The notes under the pieces: generated by a model | Seen by the model: the letters and a program-made list of their open reading frames with translations, nothing else | What the model was told of the DNA's origin: nothing | The model's database searches: none | Program-made: the position numbers and the translations under genes | Assembly: GCF_030253575.1 (NCBI RefSeq) | Contig: NC_080569.1 | Coordinates: 26,610,501-26,674,500, forward strand | Source: Rhododendron vialii | Lineage: Eukaryota; Streptophyta; Magnoliopsida; Ericales; Ericaceae | DNA: 64,000 nt | Reading direction: 5' to 3' | In this document: piece by piece, positions 54,924 through 64,000 of the stretch | Layout: each line of letters opens with the position of its first letter | Position numbering within the stretch: position 1 is the stretch's first letter

Positions 54924-57900
54924 ATGGAGCTCTGCAAAACCCTCCTCATCCCTATCCGCCCACCTCCGCCGCATCTCCGCCGCGCCCTCCCTCACCGCCC
55001 CGTCAAACCCACCGCTTCTCTCTCCACCTTCCCCACCACCACCCCTCCCGAGTCCACTCCCCGACTCAGCCTCGCCGAGTCCCTCCAAAACGAGACCTTG
55101 CAAACCCTAGAATGGCCCTCCGTCTGCAAACAGGTCTCGGCATTCACCTCCACCACCATGGGCTTCTCAGCCGCGCAGGCCGGCCGCCTCCCGCTGGGAA
55201 GGAGCCCGGAGGAGAGCCGCCGGCTCCTGGACCAGACCGCCGCGGCCGCGGCGCTCTCTCGTCCGCTGGATTTCTCGGGGATCGAGGACGTGTCGGAGAC
55301 CGTGAGGGTTTCGGTTTCTGGTGAATTAGTCACTATTGGTGAGCTTTGTGCTGTGAAACGGACTTTAAGATCGGCTAGAGAGTTGTTAGGGCAGCTGGAG
55401 GAGCTTGCTTCCCGTGATGATGACTCTAGAGAGAGGTGTAATTACTTAGGCTCTGGTATTCGTATATAGACTTTTATTTCCCATGTATACACGTCATTAA
55501 GGCTCAGTTTGGTTTGGTTATACACATCTTTTCTCGTTGAAGAATAACAAATCAATTGAGGATGTAATTGAAACTTTAGCAGATGAGGGATTGGTAAGTA
55601 GATGGACTAAATGAAGGAGCAAAATGAATAGAGTAGAGTTACCAGTGATTTTTTGTCCAGTATACCAGTCCATGTGTACCCAAGTGCACCAGTTGCTTTA
55701 AGCACCTATATAGGCTGTGTTATAACTGGGGGTTAGTTTATTAAATTTATGGAGCTTGATTAACTGTCATGAACACGCTTAATTTGGTTTAGCTTGAGAT
55801 GCGTTTTGTTGGAGATTGGACTCAAGCTAAGTGCAAGTCTCCAAGCAAACCTGAAGAGCCCAATATTCCGTCCAGCTTGGCTTCTTTACAGCTGTAGTTG
55901 GTTGCTTTATTTACTCGTTCACTTCTCCTATTGAGGAGATTCAATCTACTACAGGTTAACAAGAAGATTGTTTTCTGTACTGTTTAAAGATTTCATGGAC
56001 CTGTATAGTTCTTTCAGTTTACTTTTGAAATTGTACATGATTTCTCTTCTTGCTTGGCAATTTATGCCCTTGAGAGAAGCACATATTTTCAATGTTCTAA
56101 AAGTTGCTAGGCGCTAGTCAGGCGGTGGGCCACCTTCGAGTAATTAATCGGTGCATATTAGTTAGTAATCAGCGATTAATCGTTAGTTGGACCTAATTAG
56201 GTAGGCTCTGCCAGCGACTAATCGGTGATTAATCAATAATTAATTCCTTGTTTTAGAACACTGCATATTTTTAACGCCCAACCATTTTTGTATTTCAGTT
56301 GGATTCACAGGGAAACATTGGTTCTGAAGAAACTGTTGCCTGTTTTGTGTGATTCTGATTTTTTCTTTCCTTTCACGTAACTACCAAAAGAAGCTGCATG
56401 AATTCCCTTCAGATATTGATAAGCACTTTCACCAGGTTGCATCTGTTTTATTGTGCTCAAACAGGTGTGTGCCCCTGCTTGAAATTCTTCAGAGTTGCAA
56501 TTTCCTGAGTGGGTTGGAGCAAAAAATAGGATATTGTATAGATTGCGATTTTTCGAGAGTCCTTGATAGAGCTAGTGAAGATTTGGAGATTATTAGGTCT
56601 GAAAGGAAGAGGAACATGGAACGTCTAGACTCTCTGTTGAAGAAAGTTTCAGCTTTGATTCTTCAAGGTGGAGGTATTGACAGACCATTGATAACAAAGC
56701 GTCGATCTAGGATGTGTGTTGGTATTAGGGCGTCACATAGATCATTGCTTCCTGATGGTATAGTTCTGAATATTAGCAGTTCTGGAGCAACATACTTTAT
56801 AGAACCCAAAGAAGCAGTGGAATTGAATAATTTGGAAGTGAGACTTTCAAACTCTGAAAAGGTCGAGGAGCAAGTCATTTTGAGCTTGCTTTCATCTGTG
56901 ATTGCCGAATCTGAAATAGAGATTAAAGATCTCTTGGATAGAATTCTTGAACTTGATCTTGCTGTTGCGAGAGCTGCTCATGGTCTGTGGATGCATGGCA
57001 TCTGTCCGAGTTTATCTTCGGAGTGTTTTGAATCTTCCAAAACTGAGTCTTCCTTAGCCATAGATATTGAAGCTATTCAACATCCGCTGCTCCTTGAGAC
57101 CTCTCTGAGAAGTTCATCAGATCCTATAGAATCCAAATCTAGGAGTTCAGACCCTGTAAATGAAGGAAATGGTGCAATGAAGTTTGAAGTGATTTCTGGT
57201 TCATCTGATTTTCCTGTGCCTATTGACATCAAAATTGGTCATGGAACCAGGGTGGTTGTGATCTCAGGACCCAACACTGGAGGCAAAACTGCTTCAATGA
57301 AAACTCTAGGGTTGGCTTCTGTAATGTCAAAAGCTGGCATGTACTTGCCAGCCAAGAAGCAATCAACGCTTCCATGGTTTGATTTTATATTGGCAGACAT
57401 CGGAGATCACCAGGTAACGGTTGGCTATGTCATGGTTGTGCCTTCTTCTAGTTTTCTCTTTTATTTTGGTTTCTGAAACTCTTATTGTCAAATGAAGTCC
57501 TTAGAACAAAACCTCTCGACTTTCAGTGGGCACATAAGGCAGCTGTGTAAGATCTTGGAGGTGGCCTCAAAAGAATCACTAGTTCTTATTGATGAGATTG
57601 GGAGTGGGACAGATCCTTCTGAAGGTGTGGCTCTTTCAGCCAGCATATTGCAGTATTTAAAAGCTAGGGTTAAATTGGCTGTGGTAACTACACATTATGC
57701 GGATTTGAGTCTCTTGAAAGAAACAGATACTCGTTTTGAGAATGCTGCAATGGAATTTTCCCTGGAGACACTACAACCTACATTCCAGATTCTGTGGGGA
57801 AGCAGAGGTGACTCAAATGCCTTGAGTATTGCTAAAACAATTGGCTTTGATGACAAAATAATTGAGCATGCACATGTATGGGTGAAGAAGCTGATGCCAG

Positions 57901-60611
57901 AAAAGCAGCAGATGAGGCAAAGTTTGCTATATCAGTCACTAATGGATGAGAAGAATAGGTTGGAAATCCAGGCAATGAGAGTTACATCTCTTCATTCAGA
58001 TATTATGAAGCTTTATCGCGAGGTATAGTTATAAAGTTCAGTTGAGATGTTAAGTGCTCATTTGTTTTACTGTATTTTTACTTCTTACTTTTGAGGGGCT
58101 TATGAAGCCATTAAGGAAGCCAACTGCACATGATTGGGGTAAACTGGTGAAGGCTTGGTTGAGTTTAGCTTCATGGACTCTGGCCTGTTACATCTAGGTA
58201 CTGTACTGCATACCCAAAATGCTAATACCCAGACAATTTCATTTCATATATACTGGAAAGATGGTATAACTTCGTTCCAAAACAGTGAATTGAGTGATCC
58301 AAAACAATCCCAAAGGTTATCCTACTTATTCCCTGAAGATTTCCTTTAGAAGCACAAATAAAATATTATGAACTCAAAATCAAGAGAGACTGGACCTTTT
58401 TGCAAGGACTAGATGCAGAAGAAACAATTGGTCATAGTAATGATCTTATCATGTGTTTTGCATGAAATTTTATATTGAACACTATATTTGTGTGAATGTG
58501 TATCGGTTGAAGCAAGAACATTCTAATCTTAATATTAATCTATAGAATTGTGCTACTATGTACCACAATTTAGGACGTGTCACATAACATGACTTTATTT
58601 TACCACAATGATTCAAGTTCTAGTTAAGGTAGATTCTGTAGATCAGGGTTTCTAAGCCAGTTCTTTAAAAAATGGGCCTCATTCTTCTACTGAAAAGCTA
58701 GGCAGTGATGGTTTGAAAGATAATAGAATGCTAGCTGCCTGCAATTGCGTATGGTATTGCTAGCCACATGCCTTGTGTGATTCTTCCTGCAACTTGCTTT
58801 AAATGTCATCTAGTTTTGTCCTTTCTTTGGTTATCATTGTCATCAATGGACTAGTTTCAAGTAGGTTGGCGACGGATGTGTTGGCATATTTTCCAAGAGA
58901 AGGTATCTTCTTAGAACCCATTGGAAGGTTGAATTCTTTGTCAAACTTGACCCAATCTACCCTCACAGTTGCCTCTACATGTGAGATCGTTGATTAATTT
59001 TTTGGTGTTTTTTTGTCTAAATGAAGATCAGAGACGAGGCTGAAGATCTTGATGGGCGTGAGGCAGCTCTCATGGCTACAGAAACTCAAAAGGTCAAACA
59101 AGAGATAAAGGCTGCTAAATCTCAGATGGAAGCTGTATTGCAAGAGTTTGAGAATCAGCTTAGAACAACAAGTGCCAATCAAGTGACTTCTCTAATCAAT
59201 AAGTCAGAGTCTGCAATTGCATCCATAGTAGAAGCTCACTGCCCTAGTGATGTTTTCTCCACCAGAGAAGCAGGTGACAGTTCTTATACCCCACAGATTG
59301 GAGACCAAGTCCATGTGGAGGGATTAAGAAATAAGCTAGCTACTATAATCGAAGCTCCTGGTGACGAGGCCACCGTCCTTGTGCAATGTGGGAAAGTCAG
59401 AGTTCGTGTAAATAGAAGCACTATCACAGCTCGTAAACGTAGCAATGCAGTCGCTGCAAAAAGCTCGGCGCCACCCTTGAAAAGGAAGGTATGGATTTGA
59501 TCAATTTGCTGTGTAGGAAGTTGGAATTTACTGTAGACCACGTTATATCAGTATAAACCATTGAGAAATTTTCAAAATGACACCTGAACTTTGGACTCAA
59601 TGTCCCATAAATACCTGAACTTTACTTTATTTCAATTAGACACCTGTACTTACAAAACCCCCAAATTAAGACACCTGCATTATATTCCATCCAATATGTC
59701 AAGAAATGTGGTGACGTGGCATGTTTTTTCCGTGAAGTGCCCCATTTGGCACGTGACATCTATCCCTTGCAGAGCATGGAATCAAAGCCCCTCCTCTCTC
59801 ACTCCCTCCCCGCCTCCCTCCCTCTTTCACCCACCCCTCCTCCCCTCCACCGCCTCCTTCGCCGCCGCCCAACCTATGTAGCACGGACACGAATACGGAT
59901 ACGGACACGGATACGGGACATAGGACATGGCAATTTTAAAAAAATGGGGACACGGACACGGACACGGACACGGCGGGGGACACGCCACGTGTATAAATAA
60001 ATAATAATAAAATATATGTACATATATATATAAAAAAAATTATGAACCATTGTATATGAATAATTTCACAAATTGTATAAAAAATTTTCAAAGGAAAAAT
60101 TACAGTTTAACCCAAATGTTTTGAATAATTTCGTATTAACCCCCAAAAATTTTAAAAATTACATTTTGACCCCTAGCCGTGTCCCCGCCTTGTCCCCTGT
60201 CAAAAAATAATAAAAATTATTGGACACGCCATGTGGCGTGCCCAATACGTGTCCCCGCGTGTCCCCGCCGTGTCCTTGTGTCCCCGTGTCCAATACGTGG
60301 ACACGGCGCCCTTTTGAAGTGTTGGTGCTACATAGTGCCCAACTCCCCACCCACTCCTCCTCTTCCTTGGGAGACTGCCGCTGCAGTTGTTAACTCCATT
60401 CCAACTAAAGTTTTTCCCGAATAAAAATGAGTTCCGGATCAGTTTTACAGAAGTGGTTACCTTTTCCAAGGTTTTTTTTTTTTTTTTGTGAGATAGGCTT
60501 TTCCAAGTTCTTTTTAAGACCAATACATGAACTCTAGAAGCAAAACCCAAACAATTGTCCAGCCATTGCTCAAGTACACGCATGTTCCAAGGCTAAATTG
60601 TTAAAAGATCA

Positions 60612-60647
<36 letters not shown>

Positions 60648-62607
60648 TGCAAACCCATAATCCCCAATCGTAGCCCAAAACCCTCATTTCCCAATCGCAA
60701 TAGTGTAAACCCAAATTCCCCAATGAAAATTGAAACCCACATTTGTCAATTGATGGCAACTTCCGCAATCGCAATCTGAAACCCAAGATTCCATACGTCA
60801 ATCGATTAATGCGGTGGCGAAGTGACAGTGTTTCTTTACCTCAATTGCAAATCTTTGGTGGAAAGGTTTGGAAGTGTGGATGGTGGTGCATGATTGGTGG
60901 CGGACTTGCAATGGTTGATGATGGTGGATGTAGTACGCTGTGTTATGAGAGGTGAAAAGCTCACTAACAAGGGTGGATAAATGGGTGTGTGTGTTGACAC
61001 GACTTTGCCGGAATTAATGAAGGTAACCTACACACACACATAGAGGCAACAGAGTTAACTACTGCGGCGGTGGGGAAGATGGAAAAGACGAGGAGAGAGG
61101 CGAGGAGGGAGGGAGAGAGAGAGAGAGAGAGGAGGGGCTTTGACTCCATGCTTTGCAAGGACATGATGTCATGTGCCAATGGGACACTTAATGGTAGAAA
61201 CTTGCCATGTCAGCACGTATTTTGACATATTAGACGGATTATAACGGCAGGGGTCTTAATTTGGGGGTTTTGTAAGTATAGGTGTCTAATTGAAATGAAG
61301 TAAAGTTTAGGTGTTTATGGGACATTGCGTCCAAAGTTCTGGTGTCATTTTGAAATTTTCCCTAAACCATTTTTCTTGTTTTGCTTCCTCTAAAGTCATC
61401 ATGCAGGTGGGAATGTTATTTTTTTTTTGGGTTTCCAGAGATCATCCTAAAAAAAATATGATTGAGGCACCAAGGCCACTAAATCGGAAGGCCCTATACA
61501 CCACTGTGTTTTAGAATAAACCCTGCAAAATAAAAGATAAAAAAAAATAGTCGAGACAGGGATAACCTTCTCTGGACTCCCAATTATGTGAAGGACTGAC
61601 AAAAGCAGTCTTCAACTTGTGCAAAGGACTCTCAATGTCATCAAAATATGGTGGGTTCCTTTCTCTCCAAATGAGCCACTTGAAACACAAAGGAACCGTC
61701 TCCCAAACCTTTACCAATCAAAAATGTTTTTGAGAAAAAGTATTATCAGTGTCACTGTAAACCACCTAAACGAACAATTTTTTGAATTTCATTTGATAAA
61801 AATGTACTGAACATTGCAAATGCTTCTATTTGCATACTCAGAAACCCAACCTCGCGAGGAGGTTTATCTGTCTGTATACCTAACTAGTCTCTTTTTATTG
61901 ACTTACCCCACTTTATTTGTTGATAAATGTGTGTGCTGCTTGTCACAGCTTCCGGTCTTCTCTTTGATTCTAATTTTCCACAGTGCCTTTGTCTGAACCA
62001 CATAACGTGAGATTTGTTGATGTATACCACTTTGGTCAGCAAATAGTTATTCACAAGCAATGTGAATGTAATAACGGTGATATTTTGGATGCAAATCAAA
62101 CATTTTTAGGTTGTCTTCTCGTATCTTTATAACGCAAGAAATAAAGCGTCCTTATTAAATCATCTTGCTCTTGCGAATAACTGAAGTAAGAAAAACATGA
62201 TTTGAGATTTCATAGAGCATTGGGTGACCTATACTAATGACCCTCTCTTTTACCGTTAACACATTGAACAAACATATTTGTGGTTCACATTACAGGTTCA
62301 GGGGAGCAGAAATTCGAGGAATATTTTGGATTTAAGCAATGATGAGGAGGATTCTTATGCACCTGTGGTGCCTACATCGAGGAACACAGTAGACTTGCGC
62401 GGAATGCGAGCAGAGGAAGCTTCTCACTACCTCAACATTGCCATCAGTTCAAGGGAATCTAAGTCAGTTATGTTTATAATACATGGGACAGGCATGGGGG
62501 TGATTAAGGAGCGTACTATTCAAATATTAAAAAACCATCCACGCGTTACCAAGTTTGAACAGGAAAGCCCAATGAATTTTGGTTGTACAGTTGCTTATAT
62601 CAATTGA
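54924..62607 (+). CDS. MUTS2: DNA mismatch-repair-like MutS2 protein with Smr domain
   Basis: Five exons: 54924-55435, 56465-57413, 57498-58022, 59027-59488, 62296-62607, all GT-AG and in phase; 919 residues, near the length of Arabidopsis MutS2 homologues. The Ser/Thr/Pro/Arg-rich first 50 residues look like a chloroplast transit peptide. MutS core: CIDCDFSRVLDRASEDLEII and ITKRRSRMCVGIRASHRSLL, Walker A GPNTGGKTASMKT near 440, Walker B LVLIDEIGSGTDPSEG near 515, and the helix WGSRGDSNALSIAKTIGFD. Then comes a coiled-coil linker (exon 4) and a C-terminal Smr domain (VDLRGMRAEEA near 847; HGTGMGVIKE near 879). Bacterial MutS2 binds branched DNA and suppresses recombination or rescues collided ribosomes through Smr; an organellar role here is inferred. 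Introns 1 and 4 hold transposons. Confidence 0.93.
56090..56263. mobile_element. Small hAT MITE in MUTS2 intron 1
   Basis: Ends CAATGTTCTAAAAG and TTTTAGAACACTG (inverse CAGTGTTCTAAAA) are flanked by CATATTTT at 56082-56089 and 56264-56271, an exact 8-bp duplication. Only 174 bp long. The inside contains repeated CGATTAATCG-type palindromes. It lies 200 bp before exon 2. Confidence 0.88.
58023..59026 (+). other. MUTS2 intron 3
   Basis: About 1 kb, donor GAG|GTATAG and acceptor AATGAAG|ATC. No element or RNA gene recognised. Confidence 0.8.
59563..61362. mobile_element. Mutator-like element (1.8 kb) in MUTS2 intron 4
   Basis: Long terminal inverted repeats (about 230 bp): left GAGAAATTTTCAAAATGACACC region and its inverse at the right (GGTGTCATTTTGAAATTTTC). 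Shared inner words are GAACTTTGGAC.CAATGTCCC and CTTTACTT.ATTTCAATTAGACACC, and the repeats end near a pyrimidine-rich stretch. Flanked by TAAACCATT at 59554-59562 and 61363-61371 (9 bp, exact). No transposase. A second element is nested at 59875-60335, and a CT run lies at about 60616-60644. Confidence 0.93.
59875..60335. mobile_element. GGACAC-repeat element nested in the Mutator-like element
   Basis: Terminal inverted repeats TATGTAGCAC and GTGCTACATA, each followed inward by many GGACAC / GTGTCC units (TACGGATACGGACACGG at the left; CCCCGTGTCC at the right). Flanks CGCCCAACC and TGCCCAACT agree at seven of nine bases, so a 9-bp duplication is likely. Middle AT-rich. This is a common plant repeat type; superfamily probably Mutator-like. 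Confidence 0.7.
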
Positions 62608-62965
62608 AGTACCATTTTTTGTAGTATAAGATAGAACCGTAAAGATGGATGAGTAACTATATACTCTGCTATGCCTCGTGCTGTACTTGTTTATATGGTG
62701 CAGTTCGTTGGTGTTCTAACCATCAATTTCTGAAAATTATTTGGACCTCTGGCTTATACCAATGGGATGGAATGGAACAAGAGTTTTATTCACGCTAACA
62801 TGAGTTTTATCATGAGAATGCCACTTTTTATTGGTACTGAATTCGGTGATCTTATCATATGCTGAGAAACACAGCAGATGGCGATATATTAGGACTCTAC
62901 TTTAACACCGAAGATTTTATTGCGGGAATCGGTGCAGGCTGTGCATAAACAGTGGGGCTACCTAG
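62608..62965. other. Spacer between convergent genes
   Basis: 3' flanks of MUTS2 (plus) and the glycine-rich protein gene (minus). About 360 bp with no further feature seen. Confidence 0.5.
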
Positions 62966-64000
62966 CTAGACAAAGGAGCCATGACATCCTTGCGGCCTAC
63001 CTTGGCATCCTAGCATCCTACCTGGAATACTTGCCCCACCACCACCTCCTCCGCCTCCACCACCGGTTCCATAAGCTGGCATATCTGGCGCATAAGGGCC
63101 ACCGTCACCATAAGAGCCATCGTAACCGGGGCTACCTCCAACTCCGCCTCCGCCTCCACCCCCACTTCCATAAGTTGGAGTACGTGGCACATAAGGGCCA
63201 CCATAACCGAGGCTGCCTCCAATACCTCCTCCGCCTCCACCACCGCTTCCATAAGTAGGCATACCTGGGACATAAGGGCCACCGTAACTAGGGCTACCTC
63301 CACCTCCGCCTCCACCTCCGGTTCCATAATTTGGCATACCTGGTACATAAGGGCCACCATAACCAGGGGTGCCTCCAACTCCGCCTCCACCTCCGCCTCC
63401 GCCTCCACCACCGCTTCCATAAGTTGGCGTACCTGGGACATAAGGGCCACCATAATTGGGGTTGCCTCCGACACCACCTCCACCTCCACCTCCACCACCG
63501 CTTCCATAAGTTGGCGTACCTGGGACATAAGGACCACCATAACTGGGACTACCTTCAACTCCGCCTCCGCCTCCGCCACCACTTCCATAAGTTGGCGTAC
63601 CTGGGACATAAGGGCCACCATAACCGGGGTTGCCTCCGACACCACCTCCGCCTCCGCCTCCACCACCGCTTCCATAAATTGGCGTATCTGGGACATAAGG
63701 GCCACCATAACCAGGGCTGCCTCCAGTACCAACCCCACCTCCACCTCCACCACCACTTCCATAAGTTGGCGTACCTGGGACGTAAGGGCCACCATAACCG
63801 GGGTTGCCTCCAATGCCAACCCCACCTCCACCGCCACCGCCACCGCCACCACCAACTTTCCCCAAGCCTACGGCACGGGTTCGACTGACACCATCGCTGC
63901 CTCCACCCAAACCTTTGGCAATACCACTTCCACGGGCACCAAGAGTGTTCACTCCTCCTTGTCCAGATTCAGTACCTGGACTTGGTGGAGTTTTGTGAGC
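62966..64000 (-). CDS. Glycine-rich repeat protein, N-terminus outside the window
   Basis: The minus-strand frame is open from the right edge (…AHKTPPSPGTESGQGGV) to a stop at 62966-62968, at least 344 residues. After a short Ser/Gly/Lys-containing part it consists of nine repeats of about 30 residues: a GGPYVPGTPTYGSG block with variants (PDTPIYG, PGMPNYG, PRTPTYG, PDMPAYG) followed by 6-11 Gly and GGxPxYG. It ends SIPGRMLGCQGRPQGCHGSFV with two cysteines. The Tyr-Gly-Pro-rich repeats resemble structural glycine-rich cell-wall proteins, in which Tyr can crosslink; secretion cannot be checked because the start is missing. No frame breaks despite the repeats, so it is probably expressed. The gene converges on MUTS2. 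Confidence 0.8.
   Translation of the reverse strand, partial: AHKTPPSPGTESGQGGVNTLGARGSGIAKGLGGGSDGVSRTRAVGLGKVGGGGGGGGGGGVGIGGNPGYGGPYVPGTPTYGSGGGGGGGVGTGGSPGYGGPYVPDTPIYGSGGGGGGGGGVGGNPGYGGPYVPGTPTYGSGGGGGGGVEGSPSYGGPYVPGTPTYGSGGGGGGGGGVGGNPNYGGPYVPGTPTYGSGGGGGGGGGGGVGGTPGYGGPYVPGMPNYGTGGGGGGGGSPSYGGPYVPGMPTYGSGGGGGGGIGGSLGYGGPYVPRTPTYGSGGGGGGGVGGSPGYDGSYGDGGPYAPDMPAYGTGGGGGGGGGGASIPGRMLGCQGRPQGCHGSFV

Noticed and set aside
56349..56464. Upstream extension of MUTS2 exon 2 as coding
   Set aside because: The frame is open here, but the family protein runs from the exon 1 end straight into CVPLLEIL, and CAG|G at 56464/56465 restores the phase. The extension would insert residues unlike the family.
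63010..63888. Two long frames overlapping the glycine-rich gene (minus 63855-63010, plus 63331-63888)
   Set aside because: They are the other frames of a 90-bp repeat: once one unit is open in a frame, all are. Their compositions (Val/Glu/Ala/Met and His/Leu/Arg) match no family, while the chosen frame gives a recognisable Gly/Tyr repeat protein.

Overview
This window is nuclear DNA from a flowering plant, most likely a eudicot. The evidence is spliced genes with short exons and GT-AG introns, AT-rich intergenic DNA, a plant-type organellar MutS2 gene, a plant ankyrin-PGG gene family, a tetraspanin of the plant TOM2A/TET18-20 type, and a dense load of plant transposons (Ty1/copia, hAT, Mutator-like, PIF/Harbinger, CACTA, Helitron, SINE, LINE). 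I cannot name the species.

Layout. From 1 to 1580 lies LTR-retrotransposon sequence. It cuts into a hAT transposase (1581-3909), which itself sits inside exon 2 of a dead ankyrin-PGG gene (3910-5313). From about 3.9 to 36.8 kb the window is a decayed tandem array built from ankyrin-PGG genes and their upstream flanks. Two copies look intact (11147-13775, 427 codons; 24667-26642, 456 codons) and two are pseudogenes (3910-5313; 34346-35259). At least five further copies of the flanks have no gene attached. A 17.4-22.9 kb segment holds a clear duplication whose two copies differ by datable transposon insertions. Many non-autonomous elements in the array have readable target-site duplications: Mutator-like (9 bp), hAT (8 bp), PIF/Harbinger (3 bp) and a Helitron.

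From 37.1 to 39.1 kb is a five-exon tetraspanin gene on the minus strand. A complete, apparently very young Ty1/copia element (39453-45231, LTRs that look identical, 5-bp TSD, one open gag-pol frame of 1372 codons) sits 350 bp upstream of its start codon. Next come a SINE, a tRNA-Val(UAC) gene (46305-46376), a five-exon gene for a 142-residue cysteine-rich plant protein (47101-51414, minus), a retroposed sequence with an 11-bp TSD (53311-54463), and a five-exon MUTS2 gene (54924-62607, plus; 919 codons; MutS ATPase plus C-terminal Smr domain). The last MUTS2 intron carries a 1.8-kb Mutator-like element with another element nested in it. The right edge cuts a glycine-rich repeat protein gene (62966-64000, minus) that converges on MUTS2.

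The genes do not form a pathway. The ankyrin-PGG genes are a tandemly expanded membrane-protein family of the type linked to stress and defence signalling. The tetraspanin, the cysteine-rich protein and MUTS2 look like single-copy housekeeping genes, and the glycine-rich protein is a probable cell-wall or secreted structural protein. I found no clearly new biological system. The strongest novelties are structural: nested insertions, empty-site comparisons, the young copia element beside the tetraspanin promoter, and the degrading ankyrin array. Exon coordinates were placed by eye from splice signals and reading frame.
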